The position numbers and the translations under genes are program-made. A DNA stretch of 64,000 nt from Lactiplantibacillus dongliensis. Lineage in GTDB: Bacteria; Bacillota; Bacilli; Lactobacillales; Lactobacillaceae. The stretch spans positions 101,309 through 165,308 of the forward strand of contig NZ_BJDK01000003.1 of the NCBI RefSeq assembly GCF_005405105.1. Direction: 5' to 3'. Of the stretch, positions 25,040 through 33,806 are shown piece by piece (position 1 is the stretch's first letter; each line of letters starts with the position of its first letter). The notes under the pieces were generated by a model that was not told the origin of the DNA, made no database searches, and saw nothing but the letters and a program-made list of their open reading frames with translations.

Positions 25040-25930
25040 TTGAACTTAAATCAGCTCTATTATTTCCGGACATTAGCAGAATATCAACATTATACAAAAG
25101 CTGCTGCGAAACTCTACATTAGTCAACCTAGTTTGAGTAACGCCATGAAGTCTTTGGAAAAAGAATTAGGTTGCGTGTTGTTTAAGAAATCAGGAAGAAA
25201 TGTCCAATTAACCGAATATGGAAGAATGTTTTATAATACGACATGCTCAACGCTTAACATTTTGGATGAAGGTAAGCGGGAACTTCAGCAAAAGATCAAG
25301 AGTGATGCGGGAATTATTAATATTGCTTGTATTCCAACTTCAATTGGGACTCGGCTACCTAAGTTAATCAAACAATTCCAAACCAATAATACAAGTTCAC
25401 CATATTTCATTTTGCATGATGAATTCTCATTACCAATTTTGGAAGGCCTTACCAATGGAAACTATGATGTCGGAATCTGTTCACGTGATGCCGACTACAA
25501 GGATCTTTCATTTATCCCATTCTTTTCCGAGAAAATTATGGTCATTGTTCAACCTGATCATCCTCTCGCTAAAGAAAAGTTGATTGATCCTAATATGCTC
25601 CGCCCCTATGACTTAGTCACCTATGACACCAATACGCCAATCGGTAACGCAGTTCATCAGGAATTAAATGCTAAATGTCCTAACTTATCATTTGCCGAAG
25701 CATTGGACAGTGAAATTACCATTGCCGGTCAAATTGCCGAAAATGGTTCTGTTGGAATTGTTGCTAATACGATGTTACTAGACACGTTTGATCTCAAAAA
25801 AATTCCACTTGATGTACCCAGTGATACTCGTATGGTCTATATCGCCTATAATCACACCCGCCAATTATCACCGGTCGTTCAACACTTTATTGATTACTTA
25901 AAAGGTGCTAAAGAATCTTATGAGGCATAA
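25040..25930 (+). CDS. LysR-family transcriptional regulator
   Basis: A 296-aa LysR regulator. The N-terminal winged helix reads LNQLYYFRTLAEYQHYTKAA, then KLYISQPSLSNAMKSLEKEL; a substrate-binding domain follows (about 90-290). I set the start at TTG 25040 because AGGAGG lies 8 bases before it, giving the normal family length. It is divergent from the acyl-CoA operon and 18 bp ahead of the FAD dehydrogenase gene, a typical place for a regulator of both units. The inducer is probably the acid or CoA ester handled by the cassette (inference). CynR/CysL-like regulators are the nearest shape; no effector can be assigned. Confidence 0.9.
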   Translation: MNLNQLYYFRTLAEYQHYTKAAAKLYISQPSLSNAMKSLEKELGCVLFKKSGRNVQLTEYGRMFYNTTCSTLNILDEGKRELQQKIKSDAGIINIACIPTSIGTRLPKLIKQFQTNNTSSPYFILHDEFSLPILEGLTNGNYDVGICSRDADYKDLSFIPFFSEKIMVIVQPDHPLAKEKLIDPNMLRPYDLVTYDTNTPIGNAVHQELNAKCPNLSFAEALDSEITIAGQIAENGSVGIVANTMLLDTFDLKKIPLDVPSDTRMVYIAYNHTRQLSPVVQHFIDYLKGAKESYEA

Positions 25931-25948
25931 GTAGAAAGAAGGATTATT

Positions 25949-27349
25949 ATGACAGTTACAACAACTACTGATTACCAGACTATTTATCAGCAATTAGAAA
26001 AAAGTTTCGATAATCAGTCACTTTTATTTGGTGACCAAATCAATCCTGATTTTGGTCATGATGAAATGGAATCATTCCAACATTTACCAGACATTGTTGT
26101 CCGGCCTAAGACAACGCAAGAAGTTGCATTAGTTATGAAGTTGGCTAATCAGCATCAAATACCCGTAACTGCTCGTGGGACTGGGACTGGATTAGTTGGT
26201 GGCTGTGTTCCAATGGAAGGCGGAATCCTAATTGATCTATCAGCAATGAATCAGATTTTAGAACTTGACGCTGATAACTTAACCTTAACTACTGAAGCTG
26301 GAGCAATGCTAAAAGATGTTGCCACCTATGCTTCAGATCAAGGCTTCTTGTATGCACCTGATCCTGGTGAAAAGACAGCTTCAATTGGTGGCAACATTGC
26401 TACCAATGCTGGTGGTATGCGCGCTGTTAAATACGGTGTCACCCGTGAGTCAGTACGTGCCTTGACCGTTGTAACGCCGCAAGGAGACATCCTAAAACTT
26501 GGTGGTAAGATTGTTAAGACCAGTTCTGGATTGGACCTGAAGGACCTATTTATCGGCTCTGAAGGCATCCTTGGGATTATCACTGAAGCAACTTTACGTA
26601 TCCGGCCACTGCCAAAGGCCAATACTAGCTTAATGGTGCCATTTGATGACTTCAAAGCTGCCTTAGGGACCGTACCCAAGATTCTACAATCTGGTATTCA
26701 GCCCACTGCTGTGGAGTTCTTTGAAGCTGATTCTGTCAAATGTTGGGAAAACTTTGCGTCACAAGAATTTCCACAATCTGGTGCTGCAGCATACTTGCTC
26801 TTAACGTTTGATGAACAGAGTGACGAAATCATTGAAAGCGACTATGAAGCTATTGCAGAATTGTGCTTAGATAACGGTGCTTCTGATGCTTACGTGCTTG
26901 ATACTGATGAACTAAAAAAAGCAGTATGGTCAGCACGTGATACCTTCCTGGAAGCTATCAAGGCCTCAACCCCTGATATGGACGAAGCGGATGCAGTCGT
27001 ACCACGTAGCGCAACTGCAGAATTTGTGCAATATACGCATGATTTAGCTAAAAAGGAACAAATTCGTATTCCAGGTTTTGGTCACGTTGGCGACGGCAAT
27101 TTACACCTCTATATTTGCCAAGATGACTATGACGATACGACCTGGAAAGCAAAATTATCCACGGTCTTCAATGCTTTGTATGCTAAGGCTAGTGCCCTAG
27201 ATGGTAAAGTGTCTGGGGAACACGGAATTGGTTATGCCAAACGCAACTATTTAAAAAATACAACTTTAGATGCCGATTTAGTTGCTATGCGTGCGGTCAA
27301 GACCGCTCTGGATCCTAATCATATTTTGAATCCAGACAAAGTTATTTAA
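25949..27349 (+). CDS. FAD-linked 2-hydroxyacid dehydrogenase (GlcD/LctD-like)
   Basis: A 466-aa flavoprotein of the GlcD/D-lactate dehydrogenase family. The FAD-binding domain is marked by VVRPKTTQEVALVM and ARGTGTGLVGGCVPMEGG (about 76-93), then KTASIGGNIATNAGG. The C-terminal oxidase domain ends with GFGHVGDGNLHLYI and SGEHGIGYAKRNYL. It oxidises a 2-hydroxyacid such as D-lactate or glycolate with an acceptor other than NAD. In Acetobacterium the related LctD works with EtfBA. Here it is co-transcribed with the LysR gene and divergent from etfBA, so ETF is a plausible electron acceptor. RBS AAGGA precedes the ATG. No signal peptide or Fe-S subunit is nearby. Confidence 0.9.
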   Translation: MTVTTTTDYQTIYQQLEKSFDNQSLLFGDQINPDFGHDEMESFQHLPDIVVRPKTTQEVALVMKLANQHQIPVTARGTGTGLVGGCVPMEGGILIDLSAMNQILELDADNLTLTTEAGAMLKDVATYASDQGFLYAPDPGEKTASIGGNIATNAGGMRAVKYGVTRESVRALTVVTPQGDILKLGGKIVKTSSGLDLKDLFIGSEGILGIITEATLRIRPLPKANTSLMVPFDDFKAALGTVPKILQSGIQPTAVEFFEADSVKCWENFASQEFPQSGAAAYLLLTFDEQSDEIIESDYEAIAELCLDNGASDAYVLDTDELKKAVWSARDTFLEAIKASTPDMDEADAVVPRSATAEFVQYTHDLAKKEQIRIPGFGHVGDGNLHLYICQDDYDDTTWKAKLSTVFNALYAKASALDGKVSGEHGIGYAKRNYLKNTTLDADLVAMRAVKTALDPNHILNPDKVI

Positions 27350-27374
27350 GTGAACCACTTTATAATAATTCCAC

Positions 27375-27429
27375 AAAAGTGCCATTAGGTTACCAGTCTC
27401 ACTCCTACTAGTAACCTAATGGCATTTTG
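27375..27429 (+). terminator. Terminator after the FAD dehydrogenase
   Basis: A 13-bp stem, GCCATTAGGTTAC with its complement (27381-27393 and 27411-27423), followed by ATTTTGCTTTG. Confidence 0.85.
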
Positions 27430-27444
27430 CTTTGTTAATATAAA

Positions 27445-27482
27445 GAAGACATGTTTGACTATCTTTTCGATAATCAAACATG
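27445..27482 (-). terminator. Terminator of the glycosylasparaginase-ROK operon
   Basis: On the minus strand a stem CATGTTTGA...TCAAACATG (27450-27482) is followed by TCTTCTTTAT, 49 bp after the ROK stop. Confidence 0.7.
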
Positions 27483-27530
27483 CCTCTATAATTAAACCAA
27501 ATTAATTTCTTTAATCTTTGATTCCAACAG

Positions 27531-28439
27531 TCAACGGCTCATTTGACTTAATCGATAAACAGCACCAATCAGATTCGCACCATTTTGTAAACGGGCGTTC
27601 ATAATTTCCGGCGTAACAATTGTTCGAGCAGCTAATGGCGTCACTTGCTTAAGTTGAACAAATTCATGCCGAATCTGTTGGGCTACCAGCGGTTGGGCAC
27701 TGATACCACCACCAATAATGATTCGCTCTAGATCTAATATTGACTGCATATTAAAGATTACAACTGCCACTTCCTGACAAAACTGCCGAAATATTTTAAT
27801 AGCAACTTCTTGACGTTCACTAATCGCTCTAAAAACAGCATATCCATCAGTTGGATCAATCAAATTTAATTTTTCACCAATTTGATTAACCATTCCTACT
27901 GCTGAAAGGTTTGCAGCCGTACTGGCTGGGGTTATCCCTTCAGTCCGATCAATAAACATAAAACTCGGTTCACCAGCCACAAAATGACTGCCCTGAAATA
28001 ATCGACCATTAATGAACACTGCTGCACCAACGCCACTACCAAGCACTAAGATCGCACCATTATCAATGCCAGCTAGATTTCCCAGCCATCTTTCAGCCAA
28101 TGCTGCAGCATCACCATCATTTTCAATCGTAATTGCTAGTCGCGGAAAAAAGGCTTGAATTAAATTAACAAAATTACTACCTTCTAAAAATGGCAATACA
28201 GCAGAACTAATAACTTTGCCCGCTTGAGCATCAACTACTCCAGGTAGACTAAAACCCACCCCACTAATTTGATCTTGATGGCGTTGTATCAAGTCTACAA
28301 CCTGGGCAACAAAAGGCTCTTGACCATGTTTAGCAGTTGGATGACTCCCCTTAATGATGATCTGACCATCAGCTCGAATGAGCGCATATTTTAAAAACGT
28401 ACCGCCGATATCTATGGCTAAATAGTTTTTGATTGCCAA
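27531..28439 (-). CDS. ROK-family sugar kinase
   Basis: A protein of about 302 aa with the actin-like ATPase fold. It shows LAIDIGGTFLKYALI (phosphate 1), FSLPGVV, ENDGDAAALAE with the catalytic aspartate, and LGSGVGAAVFINGRLFQG (phosphate 2). The CxCGxxGC zinc motif of most ROK glucokinases and repressors is absent, as in BglK-like members. No HTH is present, so it is a kinase. The start is uncertain: the GTG at 28451 overlaps the AAGGAG site, so TTG at 28439 is more likely. As last gene after glycosylasparaginase, peptidase and OppA genes, it may phosphorylate GlcNAc (or another amino sugar) released in the cell. Confidence 0.82.
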   Translation of the reverse strand: MAIKNYLAIDIGGTFLKYALIRADGQIIIKGSHPTAKHGQEPFVAQVVDLIQRHQDQISGVGFSLPGVVDAQAGKVISSAVLPFLEGSNFVNLIQAFFPRLAITIENDGDAAALAERWLGNLAGIDNGAILVLGSGVGAAVFINGRLFQGSHFVAGEPSFMFIDRTEGITPASTAANLSAVGMVNQIGEKLNLIDPTDGYAVFRAISERQEVAIKIFRQFCQEVAVVIFNMQSILDLERIIIGGGISAQPLVAQQIRHEFVQLKQVTPLAARTIVTPEIMNARLQNGANLIGAVYRLSQMSR

Positions 28440-28469
28440 AATGCAGCTCACTCCTTTATTCTTTCATCA

Positions 28470-30116
28470 CTATTTGCTCATAGAAACAAATTTGTAATTA
28501 TGGGCAGGGCCAGCTGAATTAGTAATCAATCCTTTAATCTTTTTACTGCGTAAGAAAGCATTTGACTTCTGATACAGAGGGATTGCTACCTGTTCAGTCA
28601 TTAGAACCTTTTCTGCCTTAACCATATCTTGCCAACGCTTCGTAGGATTAGTTGAATCAATACCATTAATATTAGTAAGTAACTTGTCATATGTTGCATT
28701 ATTCCAGTTACCGGCATTACCAGAATTGCCCTTATCATAGAGGTTCAAGAACGTTACTGGATCCGAGAAATCCGCACCCCAACCAGAAATAACAACTTGG
28801 AAATTACCCTTGCTAGAACGATCAATCCGGGTCTTAGCAGGCACGTTAGACAGTGTCACATTCATCCCATCCAGTTTTTTCCATTGTCCTTGGACATATT
28901 CAGCGACTTGCTTAGTCGTATCAGTATCATCTGACAATAGATTCATTGATAACTTCTTGACACCAATCTCAGCCAGACCTTTCTTCCAATACTTTCTAGC
29001 TTCAGTTAAATTATAACTAACACTCGTTTTAACAGTTGACTCTTTAGCAAAATCTTCACCGGTTGTTGGATTCTTAGACAGACCTTCAGTTACAAAACCT
29101 TTGGGTGCTAATGACCCATCTGCCAAGACCTTATTAACCAACTGCTTTCGATTTAATGCTAACGACAAAGCTTTTCGAATATTTATATTATTATAAGCCT
29201 TCCGCAAGGTTGCGTTTTGAGCTTTCATATTCATCTGTAAATAAAGCATAGAAGCATTCTTTTCAAGTACGAAGTCCGAGGCATGCTTCTTATTAGCAAC
29301 TTGTTGATCAAATAGTTGGGTCTGATCCAACTTGCCCGTTTGATAGAGGTTAAATGAGGTCGTTGGACTCTTAACAACTTGGAAACCAACCGAACTGAGT
29401 TTAACATGCTTTTTATCCCAATAATTTTGATTCTTAACTAACTTCCAGGTATTGTTAGTCCCATTCCACCCTTTTAGAACAAAAGGTCCGTTAGAAGCAA
29501 TATATTTAGAACTAGTACCATACTTTTTACCAAACTTATCTACCGCTGATTTCTGTTGCGGATAAAAGACCGGCATCGCCATTAACAACTTAAAGTAAGA
29601 AATAGGATGATCCAAAGTAACAACTACTTTATATTTGCCAACAGCTTTAATCCCTAATGATTGATAATTCTTTTTGTTGTTCATAATTGCATCCGCATTT
29701 TGAATACCCGAATACAAATAGGCATATTCAGAAGCAGTCTTAGGATTAATCGTCCGTTGCCAACCATAAACAAAGTCTCGTGCCGTTAATTTTGCCCCGT
29801 CGTTCCATTTACCATCGTGCCGCAATGTGAACGTGTAGGTTTTACCATCCTTTGATTCTTGAATCTTCGTTGCTAATTCATTTTCAATCTTACTATCTTT
29901 ACCTAACTGCAAAAAGCCTTCGCCAGTATTTTCCAATTGTTGCATACTCGTTGTATCCGAAGCATGCGATGGATCCATCGTTGCAATTTCACTAACTACA
30001 GATAAATTCATCTTTTGTTGTGCATTACTGTTACTAGTTTTTGTATTATTACCACACGCCACTAGTAAAAACGATGTTGTAGCTAAAGCTGAACCAATTA
30101 ACCACTGTTTCTTCAT
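28470..30116 (-). CDS. Oligopeptide-binding lipoprotein (OppA-like, SBP family 5)
   Basis: A 548-aa extracellular solute-binding protein. The lipoprotein signal ends in the lipobox LLVAC with the acylated Cys at 21. The mature part has the family 5 pattern: MDPSHASDT, an ENTGEGFLQL region, WNDGAKLTARDFVYGWQR and the C-terminal VISGWGADFSDPVTFL. It captures peptides for an Opp ABC transporter, but no permease or ATPase genes accompany it, so it must use a transporter encoded elsewhere. It lies between a dipeptidase gene and the ROK kinase. Its neighbours suggest specialisation for glycosylated or asparagine-containing peptides, which is inference only. Confidence 0.93.
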   Translation of the reverse strand: MKKQWLIGSALATTSFLLVACGNNTKTSNSNAQQKMNLSVVSEIATMDPSHASDTTSMQQLENTGEGFLQLGKDSKIENELATKIQESKDGKTYTFTLRHDGKWNDGAKLTARDFVYGWQRTINPKTASEYAYLYSGIQNADAIMNNKKNYQSLGIKAVGKYKVVVTLDHPISYFKLLMAMPVFYPQQKSAVDKFGKKYGTSSKYIASNGPFVLKGWNGTNNTWKLVKNQNYWDKKHVKLSSVGFQVVKSPTTSFNLYQTGKLDQTQLFDQQVANKKHASDFVLEKNASMLYLQMNMKAQNATLRKAYNNINIRKALSLALNRKQLVNKVLADGSLAPKGFVTEGLSKNPTTGEDFAKESTVKTSVSYNLTEARKYWKKGLAEIGVKKLSMNLLSDDTDTTKQVAEYVQGQWKKLDGMNVTLSNVPAKTRIDRSSKGNFQVVISGWGADFSDPVTFLNLYDKGNSGNAGNWNNATYDKLLTNINGIDSTNPTKRWQDMVKAEKVLMTEQVAIPLYQKSNAFLRSKKIKGLITNSAGPAHNYKFVSMSK

Positions 30117-30220
30117 AGACCTTTCCTCCCCGAAATGAGCTTAGGTCTATTCTAAAGTTTTGGTTAGAAAATAACAATAACCTTTTAATTTAATTTTAAT
30201 ATTCATTAAAAATAATTAGA

Positions 30221-31522
30221 TTATAACTCATTTGCTAATGAAATCATTGTTAAATAATCAATTTCCATCATCTTGCGCCAATCTGATAATTTTAACCATT
30301 CATTTTCTTTATGTGCAATTCCTCTTTGTCCTGGAAATGACGGTCCAAATGCAACAATATTCGGCAAACTACGCGCATAGGTGATACCAGTAGTGGTCAC
30401 CGGTTTCCCATCAGTTTGCATAACTTGTTCATACGTCCGTTGCATGATTTGAATCATCGGCAAAGTGGGATCTTTATACATTGATGGAAAATCACGTGTA
30501 ATTGTTAGTATTAACCCAGCTGGTAATTTTGCTTTAATTGCATCTACTAGCTGAGTACGTGTTTCGCTAACAGGATAGCGAACTCGCACATCTACCGCCA
30601 AAGTTGTTGCTGTCTTGGTCAAAATACTAAGTGAGAACTGAGTCATACCAGACGCTTGATCTTGATACTCAAAACCAAATGCTTTTCCAGTTGTATCTTG
30701 TAAAATCACATTAAGCCAATTAAAGAATTCTCCTGTTTGACCAGCTTGCTTTTTCAAATCAGCCGCAATCTGTTTAATGACATTAACTCCCAAATCAGGC
30801 GCATTGCTAGGTGCTTTTTTACCAACATAATTCTTGGTCATCCCATCAGACAAGTTCACCACAGCGGCATCGGGAATATAGCTGCCATTAAAATCGCCGG
30901 TAATTGATCGAATATTAGCTAATGATCCATCTGTGATTTCAGCCGTTACTCGGAATCCCAGCATGCCACGCTCTGCATAGACAACCGGATACTTACAATC
31001 AGGTGTAAAACCACCAATAGGAGCTTGTTCGGCTTGATTATAAAACGGAATATCAGCACTACCAGACTCTTCATTCGTTCCAAAAATCAGGCGAATGCTG
31101 TGCTTTAAATTTAGAGACTGCTCCTTAATTAATTTCAAAGCAAATAATGCACCCATAATCGGTCCTTTATTATCTAATGTACCACGACCATACATATAGT
31201 CGTCTTTAATTGTGAGTTTAAATGGATCAGTATCCCAGCCTGTTCCCGCTGCAACTACGTCTAAATGTCCTAATACTGCTATATATTCAGGTGCCTCGCC
31301 ATATTGGACCCAACCAACACAATTATTAACGCTATGAGTTTCAAATCCCATCTTCTCAGCAATATTCAAAACCGTCGTTAAGACTCGTTTAGGCTCAACA
31401 CCAAATGGTGCATCTGGTTTAGCTGATCCCTGTACACTAGGAACAGCAATCACCTGCGCTAATATCTTTAGAAAAGTTGGCTCTTGTTGTTTTAATGCTG
31501 TTTTAAAATTAAAAACTGACAT
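30221..31522 (-). CDS. M20 metallopeptidase (PepV-like dipeptidase)
   Basis: A 433-aa zinc peptidase of the M20 family. The metal site residues appear in AVLGHLDVVAAG (His, Asp), YGRGTLDNKGP (bridging Asp) and FGTNEESGSADI (catalytic Glu pair), with a lid domain in the middle and a C-terminal FPGQRGIAHKENEWL supplying the last histidine. It is shorter than classical PepV (about 466). It would cleave dipeptides in the cytosol. The start is 3 bp after the stop of the glycosylasparaginase gene, so translation is coupled. Its presence with OppA and glycosylasparaginase suggests full breakdown of imported (glyco)peptides. Confidence 0.9.
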   Translation of the reverse strand: MSVFNFKTALKQQEPTFLKILAQVIAVPSVQGSAKPDAPFGVEPKRVLTTVLNIAEKMGFETHSVNNCVGWVQYGEAPEYIAVLGHLDVVAAGTGWDTDPFKLTIKDDYMYGRGTLDNKGPIMGALFALKLIKEQSLNLKHSIRLIFGTNEESGSADIPFYNQAEQAPIGGFTPDCKYPVVYAERGMLGFRVTAEITDGSLANIRSITGDFNGSYIPDAAVVNLSDGMTKNYVGKKAPSNAPDLGVNVIKQIAADLKKQAGQTGEFFNWLNVILQDTTGKAFGFEYQDQASGMTQFSLSILTKTATTLAVDVRVRYPVSETRTQLVDAIKAKLPAGLILTITRDFPSMYKDPTLPMIQIMQRTYEQVMQTDGKPVTTTGITYARSLPNIVAFGPSFPGQRGIAHKENEWLKLSDWRKMMEIDYLTMISLANEL

Positions 31523-31525
31523 CCT

Positions 31526-32482
31526 TTATTTCACCTCTGCTTGAACTCGTGCCAAATAAGCATCTAACCATGCCTGCGTAGCCGGTTTAATCTCCACCTT
31601 ACCAAGTTCTCCTGGTATCGCAACATAGACTGTTGGTTTTAAATACTCATTCCCAACAGCAAACGAAAACTCAACATTGGTAGCAATTGCATAGTTTCCT
31701 TGATTATCCATAGCCACATATGAAAATTCACCAACTTGCCCATTACGTTGGCCCAATTTTTCAATAAACGGATAGACCGTCTGATCAACCGCTGTTTGAA
31801 CATTAGCACCACGTTCCATAGCTTGAACAATCTCAAAACAAAGTGGACGTTTCATCATATCTTCACCTAACCCAGTCGCCGCTGCACCACCAACTTGGCT
31901 ATCTACATAAAAACCATTGCCTGCTAGAGGTGAATCACCGACACGACCTGCGTGCTTCATGAACAGCCCTGATGTCGAAGTTCCCACTGCCATTGACCCA
32001 GATCGGTCCAATGCCAACATACCAACCGTATCATGGCCATCATACGGCGTTAATCTTCCACCCTGTTTAACCTGGTCAACTTTTTTATCCCAGCGTTTTT
32101 TTGCACGCGCTGACAACATACCTTTACGTGGCAATAAATGTTCATCCGCAAATTCTTCTGCACCCGCACCAACTAACACATTATTGACCCGTTGCTGGCT
32201 AAGCAAACGACTAAGCTTTATAGGATTGGCAATATTGCGAACACCACCAACGGCACCTAATTGAAAGTTATCGCCGTTCATAAAAGCTGAATCCATTTCA
32301 ACAATTCCATGTTCGTTAGGTAACCCACCGTATCCAACTGATTTAAAATAAGGGTAATCTTCAATTGTCATAATTGCCTGTTCAACCGCATCGCCAGCGA
32401 TTCCACCTTGGGCTAAACTTGGCAAAGCAGCTACCACACCGTCCTGTGCCATTCGCCAAGTACCAATCATTGCATATTTCAT
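31526..32482 (-). CDS. Glycosylasparaginase (N4-GlcNAc-asparaginase), Ntn hydrolase
   Basis: A 318-aa N-terminal-nucleophile hydrolase. The autocleavage and active site is clear: GHDTVGMLALD, where Thr152 would become the new N-terminus, then AVGTSTSGLFMKHAGRVGDS and GGAAATGLGEDMM, which match human and Flavobacterium aspartylglucosaminidase. It splits the bond between asparagine and GlcNAc, giving aspartate and aminated GlcNAc. There is no signal peptide, so it acts in the cytosol. The ATG at 32482 follows GAGG. It opens an operon with dipeptidase, peptide-binding protein and a ROK kinase. Isoaspartyl peptidase is the alternative, but the HDTxGM and HGRVGDSP blocks favour glycosylasparaginase. 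Confidence 0.88.
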   Translation of the reverse strand: MKYAMIGTWRMAQDGVVAALPSLAQGGIAGDAVEQAIMTIEDYPYFKSVGYGGLPNEHGIVEMDSAFMNGDNFQLGAVGGVRNIANPIKLSRLLSQQRVNNVLVGAGAEEFADEHLLPRKGMLSARAKKRWDKKVDQVKQGGRLTPYDGHDTVGMLALDRSGSMAVGTSTSGLFMKHAGRVGDSPLAGNGFYVDSQVGGAAATGLGEDMMKRPLCFEIVQAMERGANVQTAVDQTVYPFIEKLGQRNGQVGEFSYVAMDNQGNYAIATNVEFSFAVGNEYLKPTVYVAIPGELGKVEIKPATQAWLDAYLARVQAEVK

Positions 32483-32516
32483 ATCTCATCCTCTAATCTA
32501 AATTTAATTTAAAATA

Positions 32517-32546
32517 ATTTTATCATTATTTTCTAATTTAATCCAA
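32517..32546 (-). promoter_or_regulatory. Candidate promoter of glycosylasparaginase operon
   Basis: Minus-strand TTGGAT (32541-32546) and TAAAAT (32517-32522) are 18 bp apart, between the upstream terminator and the start codon. No cre is visible here. Confidence 0.45.
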
Positions 32547-32563
32547 AAACATTTATACTTTCA

Positions 32564-32606
32564 CGAAAAAATCATTATCGAATCTTTGAAAGATTCGATA
32601 ATGATT
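32564..32606 (-). terminator. Terminator of the ABC/GH65 operon
   Basis: A 16-bp stem (32570-32585 with 32591-32606) is followed on the minus strand by six T, about 50 bp after the ATPase stop. A second imperfect hairpin (ATGGCGTTACT with its complement) spans the stop codon region 32626-32676. Confidence 0.88.
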
Positions 32607-32657
32607 TAAAAAAACTATTTAATACTATGGCGTTACTCATCATTAAATTAATTACTC

Positions 32658-33761
32658 CTATTCAATAGTAACGCCATTATCTTTATCAAAGAAATGAGCT
32701 TTATTCATTTCAAATGCCATTTCTACATTTTCACCTGGACGATGGAAATCACGCGCATTCACCTGTGCTACAAATTCAGTCGTACCCACTTTAGAGTACA
32801 AATTAGATTCAGTTCCTAAAAATTCTGAAACCACAACTTGGGAATTTACAATAGAATCAGTAAATGTATCTATGGCAATTTGTTCCGTGTGAATATCTTC
32901 TGGACGAACACCCATCACAACATCCTTGTCTAAATAACCCTGCTGCCGTAGCCCTTTTAACCGGCCTTCTGGTACAACGATATCTAAACCTTTACCATTA
33001 GAAACTCGATTATCATGTAGATGAACATCAAAGAAGTTCATGGCTGGGGACCCCATAAAACCAGCTACGAATTTATTAGTTGGCTTATTATACAATTCAT
33101 CTGGAGTTCCGATTTGTTGCACTTTACCATCGTTCATAATCACAATTCGATCAGCCATCGTCATCGCTTCAACTTGATCATGCGTAACATAAATCATATT
33201 GGTCTCTAGCCGTTGATGTAATTGCGCAATTTGAGTACGCATCTCTACCCGTAATTTGGCATCCAAGTTAGATAATGGTTCGTCTAATAAAAACAAACTA
33301 GCATCTCTAACAATCGCTCGTCCTAAAGCGACACGTTGGCGCTGACCACCGGATAAAGCACCTGGCTTTCTAGTTAAGTAGTCACTCAATCCCAAAATTT
33401 CAGCTGCATCGTCAACGCGCTTTTTAATTTCAGTATGTGGTACTTTTCGAATTTTCAACCCAAATCCCATATTATCTGCGACTGTCATTTGTGGATACAA
33501 CGCATAATTTTGAAAGACCATCGCAATATCGCGATCCTTAGGTTGAACTTCATTAACTTGTTGCCCGTTCATAAATAAATTACCCTTTGAAATAGTCTCC
33601 AAACCAGCGACCATTCTTAAGGTTGTAGACTTACCACAACCTGATGGGCCAACAAAAACAACAAATTCATTATCTTTCATTTCCATATCAAAATCAGTTA
33701 CTGAATAATCATCATTACCAGCATATTTTTTATAAATATGGTCTAATTTAATTTTTACCAT
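32658..33761 (-). CDS. msmK: Sugar ABC transporter ATPase (MsmK/UgpC-like)
   Basis: A 367-aa CUT1-type ATPase. Walker A GPSGCGKSTTLR (about 38-49), Q-loop VFQNYALYP, signature LSGGQRQRVALGRA, Walker B LFLLDEPLSNLDAK and the switch histidine in YVTHDQVEAM are all present. The C-terminal third is the regulatory TOBE region (MGVRPEDI), where EIIA/HPr-type control acts in relatives. It powers the MalFG-like permease pair encoded upstream. It is the last gene of the operon, 45 bp after the LacI gene, and is followed by a terminator. Such ATPases can serve several CUT1 transporters. Confidence 0.94.
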   Translation of the reverse strand: MVKIKLDHIYKKYAGNDDYSVTDFDMEMKDNEFVVFVGPSGCGKSTTLRMVAGLETISKGNLFMNGQQVNEVQPKDRDIAMVFQNYALYPQMTVADNMGFGLKIRKVPHTEIKKRVDDAAEILGLSDYLTRKPGALSGGQRQRVALGRAIVRDASLFLLDEPLSNLDAKLRVEMRTQIAQLHQRLETNMIYVTHDQVEAMTMADRIVIMNDGKVQQIGTPDELYNKPTNKFVAGFMGSPAMNFFDVHLHDNRVSNGKGLDIVVPEGRLKGLRQQGYLDKDVVMGVRPEDIHTEQIAIDTFTDSIVNSQVVVSEFLGTESNLYSKVGTTEFVAQVNARDFHRPGENVEMAFEMNKAHFFDKDNGVTIE

Positions 33762-33806
33762 AATTTGCTCACCCTTTTAGTCAGCAAAAATCATTTTGAT
33801 AGCAAC

